Assembly (NCBI GenBank): GCA_033725935.1 | Contig: MU867088.1 | Location: 123,827 to 187,826 of the forward strand | Source: Cladorrhinum sp. PSN259 | Lineage: Eukaryota; Ascomycota; Sordariomycetes; Sordariales; Podosporaceae | DNA: 64,000 nucleotides | Direction: 5' to 3' | Part shown: positions 33,295 to 43,251 of the stretch, piece after piece | Numbering within the stretch: position 1 is the first letter of the stretch | How the letters are laid out: every line of letters begins with the position of its first letter | Notes under the pieces: model-generated | Databases searched by the model: none | Seen by the model: the letters and a program-made list of their open reading frames with translations, nothing else | What the model was told of the DNA's origin: nothing | Program-made: the position numbers and the translations under genes

Positions 33295-34608
33295 TACCAC
33301 AGCGGGGAGGTCAAGTAAAGAAGCCAGAATAGGGGTCTATTTGGAAGGACATGCTGATCTCTGACCTTTCCAAATATTGGAAGGCTCAGAGATTTCTGCC
33401 TCCGTTATCCGCCTTTGGTGCGCGGGCGGGGGCGCCCCTGTTGCGGCACCTACTGCCATCTTTGTTTACTCACTCAGGGGCTTGGTCAGCCCCCTATCCT
33501 ATCCTACTGTCCTATATGAATTCACGTCCCTGACGCCCCACAATCACATGACCACTTCAGTGGGCATAGGGCCCCTATCTCATATCTATTTACATAGCTA
33601 TCTACATTAATTCTGACCCGGCATCAGATAAGTACAGCCGTATACTACTTTATCATAGCCCGTGCGTAATTCCCCTGCATACTGACTACTGGGTAATCTT
33701 TAGCCAAGTATTAAGCAAGGGATAAAAGGACGCAAAAGCCCTCAAATAACTAAATCAAAGATTGTTCGCAGTGTTTGGTACCAACATTGAAGACCAAGCA
33801 AGCATAGCGAATCACCAGGGACATAAAGTATGTAACGGGGACACGCTTGTTTCCAGAAAGAAGCGCATCCGCTTTTCAGGAAGAAAACGCAACGCATCAT
33901 CCCGTATTGAATCGGTGGATTGGCCCCATTTTGGGGCAATGGGCTCATGGCTGTGTGGCCCACTCGGCTGTGTGGCTTGCGTGGCTATAGAAGAGCACCT
34001 TCTTAGAACCAGTCTTTCTTTTACGTATATATATATATATATATATATAGCCGTAGACGCTCCCTTCTACTTAGAAAGGAAGGGAACCAAGCAAACCAAG
34101 CAAGGACTTCATCCACCACTCTTTTAATACACTCTTTTTTTTTTTTGTGTGCTTGCCCATCTGATCAAAAGGGTCAGATGGCTTTGTGAGCTTCCTTTCT
34201 TAGAAGCCTTCTTCAAAGGCTTTCTTTCTTCGTGGGTGTTTAGGTGGTTGTGTGTGTGTGTGTGTGTGGTTTTGCTCATTCAATATGACATTAACTACAA
34301 GTCTTATAGAAGGGGCACAAAACCATTTTGAGCTTTCAGCTTCTCTTCAATATACTGGTTTGGTTTGCGTTCTGTTCGCGTCTACAATCCATTACTGTAA
34401 CTAGCTCTGCGCTCGGGTAACCGATCAAATATGGAAGAACGATTACCGAGATGCTTATAAGATGACATTAGAGGAGAGCCTCGATCTCCAAAGGCTTTAC
34501 TACGCCCAGGATGTGGAAGCTCGGTCACTCGCTGAAAGAAGGTCAAGCGAAGAATTTCCATTCAGTTTGGTAGCCCCACTATCAACTTTGCCCACTAGTT
34601 CGGGCAAA
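33295..34608. other. Intergenic, 1.3 kb, possibly old transposon debris
   Basis: Contains a (TA)n run at 34026-34049, a (GT)n run near 34250-34267 and T runs near 34134. GC-rich and AT-rich blocks alternate. No open frame of merit, and no terminal repeats could be paired. Confidence 0.4.
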
Positions 34609-37600
34609 CTATCCCACAGGAAACGAAAACCGGAAGAAAGCTACTCGACCAGAGCCATTCCCCAGGACAAGTGTACGACCATGAACTGCCACACAACTTT
34701 CTCGGAAGTCAACAGGAAGCCAGAGAAGGTTCCTTCCATCTTGCATGACCCATTCGTCACCTACGAAGAGGAGACCACTAGCTGGTGTCTGCTCTATAGA
34801 GCTGTTTAAAGCATATGAGGTTATACTCAGCAACCCTCGGTCTGTTTCGAGCCACTGATTATTGCTAGAGAACGATAGCTGTTTAATAATGCTATGCGCT
34901 TCAAGTATTACCTGGCATGCGCCGGTCGCTATATCCCAGAGCCGTACGGTCTTATCGTGTGAAGCTGATGCAAGCGTATTGCCGTCCGGCGAGAACGCTA
35001 CTGCGTTAACTTGGTTGCTATGCCCTGTAAGTATCTGCGGGTACCCCCCAGTCGCTATATCCCAGAGCAGTACGGTATGATCGAGTGAAGCCGACGCAAG
35101 CGTGTTCCCGTCCGGCGAGAACGCTACTGCGGTAACGTGACTGCTATATTCTGTAAGTTTCTGCCGGTGTATGCTAGTCGCTACATCCCAGAGCCGTACG
35201 GTCTCATCATATGAAGCCGACGCGAGCGTATTGCCATCCGGCGAAAACGCTATTGCCGTAATGTATTTATTATGCCCCTTAAGCGTCTGCCGGCATAAGC
35301 CAGTTACCGTATCCCAAAGCCGGACCGTCCCATAGACTGAACCAGACGCTAGTATCTTGCCATCCAGTGAGAAGACCGCTACGGAGATATAGTGGCTATG
35401 CCCCTTCAGGGTCTGCTGGCACGTACCAGTCGCTATATCCCAAAGCCGTATAGTTTTATCGCTTGAAATTGAGGCGAGAATATTCCCGTCCGGTGAAAAT
35501 ACCACTACCTCAACCGAACGATTATGTTCCTCGAGTATATGCCGGTGCGTGCCGGTCACTGCATCCCAAAGACGGACGGTCTTATCATCTGAAGCCGACG
35601 CAAGCGTATTACCATTCAGTGAGAAGGCTACTGCGTTGACATTACGGTAATGCCCCTTGACCATCTGCTGGCACGCGCTAGTTACCGTATTCCAGAGCTG
35701 GATAGTATTATCGATCGAAGACGACGCGAGCGTATTTCCATCCGGCGAAAATACTACTGCTTTACTGAAATAGTTATGTCCCTCAAGCGTATATCGGCAA
35801 GCGCCGGTCGCCGCATCCCAAAACCGGATAGTCTTGTCGATCGAAGACGACGCGAGCGTGTTTCCGTCCGGCGAAAATGCTATTGCCTTAATTTGATCGT
35901 TATGTCCCTCGAGCGTATACCGGCGCGTGCCGGTCACTGTATCACAGACCACAACCGCACTGCTTGAAGCCGACGCAAGTGTGTTGCTATCCGGCGAAAA
36001 TACCACTGCAATAATCGAAGTTTTATACCCCTCGAGCGTATACCGGTGCGTGCCGGTCACTGCATCCCAGACCATAACCACACTGCCTGAAGCCGACACA
36101 AGTGTGTTACTGTCCGGCGAAAACGCCACTACGCAGGCCTGATAGTTATGGCTATGCCCCTTAAGCGTATACTGGTGAGCGCCGGTCGCTATATCCCAGA
36201 GCTGTATAGTGTGATCGCCTGAAGACGCCAGTGTATTTCTGTCTGGCGAGAACGCCACTTCCTTGACCGATTCACTGTATCTCACTAGCGTACGCAAGTA
36301 AGCGCCGGTCGTTATATCCCAGAGCCGTACCACCTCATCTTTCGAAGCCGCCGATGCGAGTGTGTTTCCGTCCGGCGAAAATGCTATTGCCTTGATCGGA
36401 CCGTTATGTCCCTCGAGCGTATACCGGTGCGTGCCCGCCACTGCATCCCAGACCATAACCGCACTATCTGAAGCCGACGCAAGTGTGTTGCTATCCGGCG
36501 AGAACGCCACTACCCAGTGCGAATAACTGTGATTGTCCCCTTTAAGCGTATAATAGTTATGCCCCTTAAGCGTATACCGGTAAGCGCCGGTCGCTACATC
36601 CCACATCCGTACGGTATTATCGTTTGAAGCCGATGCGAGTGTGTTGCCGTCCGGCGAGAACACCACTGCGGTAACCAAACCACTATGCCCCTCAAGTGTC
36701 TGCCGGTGCGCCCCCCAGCGCTCTCTCATACCTGTAACCATTTCGATGAATGGTAGCCTTTCCTTCCAATATCGACTTCTGACTTCGCTCATTGCCGGGC
36801 TAAACACAACTGCGGAGCCATATATCTGTAACGGGGTCCGCTCCATGATTGATCTGTGACTGAAGACAAATTTCTCCGCGTCGTTCAGCAACTCAACAAC
36901 GCGTGGGGTTGCATTTTGTGACTAGCAGAATTAGTACCTAGTCCTCATTACAAGGTTATATATAAATACCTCAATGACATCCACATGCTATAAGACACAT
37001 TAGTAAGTTTCAGAATGGGGGGCATGGGACATAACGTACATCAGCGAGGGCTAACAAGTCTTTCACCATGCCCATACCCTCCGGTATTCGACCTAAGAGA
37101 CTGAGCGCTTCAAGCCAGTGAAGGAGATGTAGCTCAAGAAAGCGGTGAGCTTGGTCGCCATCCCGTACGCCACACTTGCTCTTCTTCAAGTGGTAAACCC
37201 AGTACTGACAGGCGTACTGGACCTCAGGCAGCAGAGCCTTATCAATAATTTGTTGGTCGATTTGTGACCGCAGCTTTCCCGGCACTTCCAGGCCACAGAT
37301 ATCTCTCTTCAGATGTTGAGACATAAGTTGAACAGCTCTTTCGGCAAGCTTTTTGTGATATTTTATCTCGTTAATCCAAAATTCGTTAGCACGCTTAGTC
37401 GGATCGACGAGGAAGTCCCGAAATGACAGGTGAAAGAGTGTGACGGGCACATCTGTTTTCGAGGGAATGCTAAGGACGGAGTGGAGAGAGTTGAGCCTGC
37501 CATATATAGCGTTCGGAGGGATATTGAGAAGTCGTGCAAGCGATGACACTGAGAGGGGCTGAGCGAGGAGAATAACAGGGCCGATAACGTCCCGGACCTC

Positions 37601-38863
37601 AGATAATAACCGGCTCTTCTGTGGATTAGTACGTCCGGCAGTAAGCTGGTTGAGGACTGGGAGATATGTCGCGTCGAGCTTGTCAAGCTCGGAATCATGG
37701 GTGTTCGTCTGATACTGTAGGACTTTTTCAAGCTGATTGGCGGGGTCCGACCACGCCGGGTCTTCAACAAAGCGGCAAACGGTTGCAGCAAAAATGAATA
37801 GTGGGATAGCCATCTGAGTAAGAGTTCGAATAACATATTCGTCGGGCCAATCTGGCGGCAGCTCTAGGCCTTCGGGAGCTTGGCTGTTATAGTCATCCCT
37901 GATTCTCGCGAGTTCATATGTCAAGAATACAGATATATCGCGTTCGATAATTAGTTCCGATATCTGATGCAAAACCAGGTCCTGATACCTTCCCTGAACG
38001 CGCTTAAACCCGAGGCGAATGGGTAGCTCGGGCCGGCTAGTGATGAAAATCCTCAAACGTACGGACTGGAGCGTTTTTGCTTGTGCTAGCAGGGAGATGA
38101 TGGTTTTAACGTCTTTATCTCCGTCGCACTCGTCGAGAGCGTCAACGACGATCAGAATTGCCATAGCGCGGTGAAGGTGACCAAGAGGCTGCAGGATAAG
38201 CTTTTCGAACTGGTCTTTCAGCGCCTTCCTAGCAACACCCGAGTCGGCATCGATGGCTTCTCTGATAAAAGTCTTAAGGGCAGGGATTTTGCGCACAAGC
38301 TGACTGGCAATTGTAGGGAAAAACAAGGTCGCTTTCCCACGGTCGCCTCCGCCCCTTTTGAAGAAGAAGCTAGCACCGAGCAATTCCTGGTCTTTGAACG
38401 ACTGCGCAACGGTGCGGGAAATGGTGGATTTCCCTGTTCCTGCCATGCCGTTCAGCCAGAAGATGCTCTTGGCTTGAGGGTCGTTTGCCCACTTCTGAAT
38501 CTGGCCGAGCAGCTCGGTTCGGGTGTCAGGATGACACTGGGCGTTATGCTCTTCCATGTTGGAGTCGAAGGCTGCATCCTCTGCCGTCGGGAGGAAGTCA
38601 CTTTGCAGGTAATCTTCATCAAAAACGGGTTAGTACAATCAACAATGACGGAGAATAGTAAAAAAAAAAAAAAGGATGAGAATAAGAAATAAACAGTGAT
38701 TTACCATTGCGGACGTTTTGGACGACAGTGCTGTACAAGAGGAAGAGGTGGTTAATGCAATTAATCTTGACGAAATTGTGGCAAACCGGAGATGTACCAA
38801 CCCGCTATTGTGACCTTGATGCGCGATTGTTGAATAGTTATTGTCGTAATTTGTTGCTGCCAT
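34609..38863 (-). CDS. NACHT-WD40 NLR (STAND) sensor, about 1327 aa
   Basis: Proposed exons: 38798-38863, 38705-38730, 37040-38600, 36970-36987 and 34609-36921. All introns are GT-AG. The in-frame acceptor at 38600 is the second AG after the branch point; the first, at 38613, gives a frameshift with this first exon. N-terminus: a short Gly/Asn-containing motif in exon 1. Then LPTAEDAAFDS, the P-loop GMAGTGKST (about 82-90), Walker B ILIVVDALDECDGD (about 180) and the NACHT remainder. A linker LLNDAEKFVFSHRSIMERTPLQIY is followed by 14 nearly identical WD40 repeats of about 42 aa (VAFSPDGNTLASAS..TVRLWDIATG) and the usual family C-terminus (LWLPVDFR..SGRVAFFRF). Such NLRs detect non-self or pathogen cues through the repeats and signal through the N-terminus. 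It is divergent from the HeLo gene. Confidence 0.82.
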
Positions 38864-39375
38864 CTTGACTCTGCCCAGTCACGCCATCTGAGTCGTCTTG
38901 TTAGTTCGAGAACTCGTACGGCTGTCACTTCTAGTTGCGTTAATGACTTCGCGAACGTCGTACTCGAATTCGCCTGTCTACGCTTTGATCTCGCGCCCGA
39001 GAGGCGCCTCATACTTATATTATGCAGTGGCAGCCACACTGCCGCGGTTATTCGCCCAAGGGCCTGCATGATACTTGGAATGCTTCCTCGACAAACATAC
39101 ACTATCCACTTATCATCAGCCGTAAAAACGAATAATTGGTGGCATTACCGCGGGGTTGCCAACTTCTTCGACTGTGATTGGCAGTGCTTGCATGCTCGCC
39201 ATGCAGGGGCTGAACCACGCTGCCGGATTTGTCCCTTCGGAGCCTCGCCTGCCACCCATATATATAGGCATCAGTCGGGTAACCAGACACTCCCAAGCCT
39301 GGTGGATTCTCCCTCATTACCTCTCCTAGATCGTCTCTTTGACCCTCACAGTATTGTCAGCTTCCATACTTGACT
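38864..39375. promoter_or_regulatory. Divergent promoter of the NLR and HeLo genes
   Basis: 512 bp between the proposed NLR start (38863) and the HeLo start (39376). A clear TATA element, CATATATATAGG at 39257-39268, lies about 110 bp upstream of the HeLo ATG. An alternative open frame on the minus strand extends the NLR first exon up to 39102 in another frame, so the NLR 5' end is not certain. Confidence 0.6.
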
Positions 39376-40213
39376 ATGGCCGAGGTAGTTGGATTCGTGA
39401 TCGGCCTTGCCGGACTTTTTAATGCGGTCGTCGACGACTTAGAGTACGTCCAGTTCGCACACAGTTTCGGCGCCGACTTGCAGCTGAGCGCGCTGCAGCT
39501 GAGCAATGCGCAGCTGCGGCTCTCGCGCTGGGGCAAGTCCATCGGACTTGGCGACGTTGACGGTGAGACGCGATCGCTGCGCGGCACGCTCATCTCTGAG
39601 GAGGATATTGAGCCTACCGAGAAGTTGCTGAGAGACATCCTGGCACAGCTGCGACTCATTAAGCAGAAGTCGGCCGAGTACGCTAAGGGCAAGAATCCCG
39701 AGGACAAGTCCCTCAAAGTTTACGACCCGGAAAACGTCTTGGGGTATTCGGACCTATCGCTCCTAGAGATCGGACGGAGCCTAGTGCGGAGGAGGCGGAA
39801 CGGCCTGCTGAAGAAGACGAAGCCCAAGTGGGTGGTGTACGATCGTGGACACTTTAAAGAGATGCTCGATAATGTGACGAAGCTGACGGGCGAGCTGGTC
39901 GAGCTCTTCCCGGCCGCCAAGGTCAAGGAGAAGGAGCTGTGCGACGAGGAGATGACTGCGTTCACTGGCTCTTTGCGGCAGCTGCAGGCTGCGATTGCCA
40001 ACCAAGACATCACGTTGACTACTATGCTCAGTCAGCTACTGAACCCTGCGGTAAGCTATTCATAACTCTTTACACACGGGTATTGCAAAACTGACATTCA
40101 TTCCGCGCCTGTTGCAGAGTGAGACATATAATTTCGGAATGCAAGGCGGGCAGGTTGCGCAGGCGGGAAGGAACGTGGGCCATGTCCAGCAGACCGTGAA
40201 TAATCACAGGTGA
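39376..40213 (+). CDS. HeLo-domain cell-death effector with C-terminal amyloid-like motif (256 aa)
   Basis: Exon 1 is 39376-40050 and exon 2 is 40118-40213; the 67-nt intron is GTAAGC..GCAG, phase 0. ATG 39376 is the only plausible start. Residues 1-220 match the HeLo fold of HET-S-type proteins: a hydrophobic N-terminal helix (VVGFVIGLAGLFNAVVDD) with a downstream EYVQFAHSFG, LQLSNAQLRLSRWGK and a helical remainder. In this family the hydrophobic N-terminus inserts into membranes on activation and kills the cell. Exon 2 encodes only 31 residues, rich in Gly, Gln, Asn and Val (from NFGMQGGQV to VQQTVNN), the place of the prion-forming domain in HET-S. A similar motif is in exon 1 of the adjacent divergent NLR. 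No break seen; overall length is close to HET-S (289 aa). Confidence 0.85.
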
Positions 40214-40269
40214 TGGTGCTGAACGAGATGAGAACCCAGAATCTAAGTTAGGTATCATGATGAATTCTC

Positions 40270-40742
40270 TTAGGTACAATCTAATGCTTGAACGTTTGTT
40301 AGCGTGGTACACGCCCTATTTACACTTTCTTATACCTATTTCTTTTATTCATATGTCTATTCGGCTTCTGTTGATGCATTCTTGACTTCTTTCTACTCCT
40401 ATTCGGTTTCTGTTAATGCATTCCTAACTTCTTTCTATGCATATTCAACTTCTATTAATGCATTCCTAACTCCTTTCTACGCCTATTCAGCTTGTGTTAA
40501 TGCATTCCTGACTCCTTTCTATACCTATTCAGCTTCTATTAATACACTCCTGACTCCTTTTTACGCATGCTAGATATCCCAACCTATATAAGTAATTCCT
40601 TTTACTAGGTACTATCTTTAATTTCCGATTTTTTATACCTTATGGTTTGTATCTTTACTTGGCTTCCATACCTTATTTCTGTTCTTGGTTCTATGGGCCA
40701 TGTACCGAGCTAATAAACGTTCAAGCATTAGATTATATCCAA
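40270..40742 (-). mobile_element. MITE-like element with terminal inverted repeats (copy B)
   Basis: 473 bp bounded by inverted repeats of about 45 bp: left 40270-40314 (ttAGGTACAATCTAATGCTTGAACGTTT) and right about 40697-40742 (AAACGTTCAAGCATTAGATTATATCCaa). Differences between the ends are mainly transitions. The interior holds five 42-bp tandem units and no transposase. The same sequence, inverted and truncated, occurs at 19755-19985. Target-site duplication was not evident. It begins 57 bp after the HeLo stop codon. Confidence 0.8.
40361..40570 (+). repeat. 42-bp minisatellite x 5 inside the MITE-like element
   Basis: Units start at 40361, 40403, 40445, 40487 and 40529 with the core TCTGTTAATGCATTCCTAAC. 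42 is a multiple of three and one frame is open across all units (repeating 14 aa, NAFLTxFYxYS), but it has no ATG, so coding is doubtful. Confidence 0.9.
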
Positions 40743-41004
40743 CATGAAAATTGTATTTACAGTAATTAATACAGAGGACTGTTTCATTCAACTATTCCAT
40801 CTCCAAAAAAAAAAAAAAAAAAAAAAAGTTCCAAGAAACTCATGCAAGAAATTATCGTTCAAGAGAGTGAGTGTTAATAATTATCCTCTCTATTATGACC
40901 AATCTAAAAACGAACTTATCTAGCACGTATCTTTTCATAATCTACTCCCCAAATTAAACAAGAAACCGTACCCCACTACATACCATTGTACATAGACACG
41001 GCAC

Positions 41005-41289
41005 TTACTCCTCCGAGTCTGCCAGCGGGCAAATAATGCACCTCGCATGCCTACACTCCTTCTTATCACAAAAACACAGGCTCTCGTCGTTGAAAGTGAA
41101 ACAATCGCTGCATATCCAATCCCCAGAAGGCTTTACCCAGCAGCAGTTGGGGGTATGCTTGCACTTTTCGCTGATGCGTATGTCGAGCTGCGCTGCTACG
41201 CCATTCATGGTGCAGATAGAATTAACGCACTGCTGAGGATGCTTTACCTCGTGTCCGCAGGCGTAGTGGTCTGTTACCTTCCAGCACAT
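41005..41289 (-). CDS. Small Cys/His-rich family protein (94 aa), member 6
   Basis: The frame is open further upstream, but the Met at 41289 gives MCWKVTDHYACGHEVKH, aligning with the start of the 29094 gene. Motifs: MC...VTD-x-Y-A-C-G-H, N-C-C-W-V-K-P-S-G-D-W-I-C-S-D-C, N...C-F-C, E-C-R-H-A-R-C-I-I-C near the end. It is separated from the other family members by the HET, NLR and HeLo genes but is on the same strand. It shares about 120-160 bp of upstream homology with the 28798-29094 gene. A TATTTATACTTG element lies near 41432. Probable zinc-binding miniprotein. Function unknown. Confidence 0.78.
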   Translation of the reverse strand: MCWKVTDHYACGHEVKHPQQCVNSICTMNGVAAQLDIRISEKCKHTPNCCWVKPSGDWICSDCFTFNDESLCFCDKKECRHARCIICPLADSEE

Positions 41290-42284
41290 TGTGATGAGGT
41301 TTTGGGTATTAAATAATACTGGAATAAAAATGGCGGCGATGAGTTTTGGGATTGGGTATGTTTTAGTTTCTCTGCAAGGTGGGTATGCTTCTCGAGAATG
41401 CAAATCCGAGTTCAGGGGCAGTCTCGCGAGTTATTTATACTTGTAGAAAGTTGTCACAGTCTCTAACACTACCACACGTTGTCAGGTCATGTGTGAATAT
41501 TGACTTGAGCCCTTATTATTACTCACACGTACTACGAAGAAATACGAGAGATGTGGCGGGTAATTATATGACAAAGTAGCAGACTATAAGGGCTTCTCTT
41601 TCAGACGAATGGAGCGAATACAACTTGAACTCTCAGAAAGAGCAGTCTCACTGGCAGTTACTTCTCCCCTTGAAACCCGAGTTAAACGTAGTTTTTGCCA
41701 TAATAATGTCCGATTATCTATGATCTTTTCGCCTTCTTGTAAAAATAATACAGTGGTTCATGTACTTATCATCATGAACTAATAAGCTTTGAAGTGTCTC
41801 GCTAGTCTTTCTGACTTTGGTCACAATCTCTTATCTTCTCCAAATCCCAATTATTATCCCCTAAAATGGCCAGCCATTATAGATCTATCGTCAAGGTGCA
41901 AGTCTTTGGGATGAGAGAATGGCAGTAAGGGACAAAGAATTGTTTTGATGGAAAAGGGGTAAATACGGGATGTCAACACAGTGTGGGACTTGAATATCCC
42001 CTTCCCCTATTTCCCCCCCGCCTACTAACAAAGGATCTCAAAGATGGTATAATGAATCTATCCAGTAATAAATCAGTTAGCAGATGTCAAATAAATCCCT
42101 CATCATCCTGAAGATGTCATCATACCCCCCAAAATCAAGGAATGCTCATGTCTCACAACACTGTGTCAGTTGCTGAGTCATCAGCTTTTAACGCTTCCAA
42201 AAGGGGGTTAATTATTTCGGTTGTCGCTCATTCTCACAATCTTTCTTATCTTCAACACCAGACTCTCACCAACAGAGACAAAAA
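41290..42284. other. Intergenic, with duplicated upstream block
   Basis: Contains 41429-41545, homologous to 29283-29448. The rest is the divergent spacer to the DUF4202 gene, with no gene seen. Confidence 0.5.
41429..41545. promoter_or_regulatory. Upstream block homologous to 29283-29448
   Basis: TTATTTATACTTGTAGAAAG, then GTGTGAATATTGACTTGAG, TTATTACTCACACGTACTAC and GAAGAAA follow the same order as upstream of the 29094 gene. Same orientation relative to the gene, about 140-260 bp from the start. Confidence 0.7.
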
Positions 42285-42977
42285 ATGGAAGCCATAAATC
42301 AAATCCCCACCAACTATGAAACTGCCATCAAGTTGATCGATGAAGCCCATTCCAAAGATGAGCGCACAGCAACGGGGGAAGACGGGCAGCCAATCCCATA
42401 TGAGCTTGACTACGCCCAGAAAATGACTCGCTGGTTGGCCCTCAGAAAACCAGATGCATCACCAGCCTTGCAGCTCGCCTGCAGGGCACAACATTTTCGC
42501 CGGTATTTTTTTTCCCTTCTTCTCTTCCGATAATAACTTGGCTTACCTGACCGTAAATACAGATGGGAACTTCCCCGATCCTCCTACCCAATGACCCGCG
42601 CCGGGTACCTGACCTGGCGGGCGAAACAAAAATCGGCAGCAGCAGCCCAAGTCGCAGAGCTACTTTCATCGTCAGCTTCAATCCAACCACCTCTCCCAAA
42701 AGAAGAGATTGAAAGGGTAGCGGCGCTGGTGCGCAAAGAAAACCTCAAAACCGACGAGGAAACTCAGATTCTCGAAGATGTCGCCTGCTTGGTGTTTCTG
42801 GACGACCAGTTTGACGACTTTGAAAAGAAGCCAGAGATTGACGAGGAGAAAGTCGTCGGGATCCTCCGAAAGACGTGGGGGAAGATGAGCGGTGCGGGGC
42901 AGGCTTTGGCGCTGCAGATGGAATTGAGTGACAGGGCCAAGGTTTTGATTCAGAAGGCTTTGAACGTTGAGGAATAA
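42285..42977 (+). CDS. DUF4202 family protein (210 aa)
   Basis: Exon 1 is 42285-42502 and exon 2 is 42563-42977; the 60-nt intron is GTATTT..ACAG and joins AQHFRR-WELPRSSYPMTRAGYLTWR in frame. The motifs AQHFRRWxxPRxxYPMxRxGYLxWR, ILEDVACLVFL and a C-terminal ALxQL-like helix are typical of DUF4202, a compact helical family found in fungi and bacteria. The conserved His/Arg/Glu/Asp pattern suggests an HD-like metal site, which is inference. The protein is cytosolic with no signal. Length matches the family. The biochemical role is unknown. Confidence 0.85.
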
Positions 42978-43251
42978 ATTTAATTGGTTTTTGTTACAGA
43001 AGAAAAGTTTAAATGTGCGAATGTGAGTGCAGTGAAGGAAAGGATCCGGTGATACCCTTCCGTCCCGGGAATATTTCAGATGCCCCCCGCCCCCCACTCT
43101 GACCTCCCGACTCCCGACCGTCTTTCGGCCCTCTTTCCACCGAAGGTGGTGGTTATCGGCCCCGCCCGGTGTATAAGATCCGGCCTTCCTACCATCTTCA
43201 AATCCATTTATTGTGCATTTTGAAAAAGAGCAATTTGTCAATCCTCTCTCA

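Larger units (their letters stand above)
40214..41004. other. Intergenic occupied mainly by a MITE-like element
   Basis: Between the HeLo stop and the sixth Cys/His gene (minus). Contains the element at 40270-40742 and a poly-A run at 40806-40826. No gene supported. Confidence 0.6.

Noticed and set aside
33295..34140. Possible solo LTR between HET-ANK and NLR genes
   Set aside because: Alternating composition and a palindromic ACGTGACCCCATG-like start are suggestive, but no paired ends, target duplication or polymerase fragments were found.
34462..34809. 115-aa plus-strand frame at the NLR 3' end
   Set aside because: Overlaps the NLR C-terminal coding sequence in antisense; no domain.
40361..40570. 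Direct-repeat array as a CRISPR
   Set aside because: Units are contiguous 42-bp tandem copies without unique spacers, inside a eukaryotic element.
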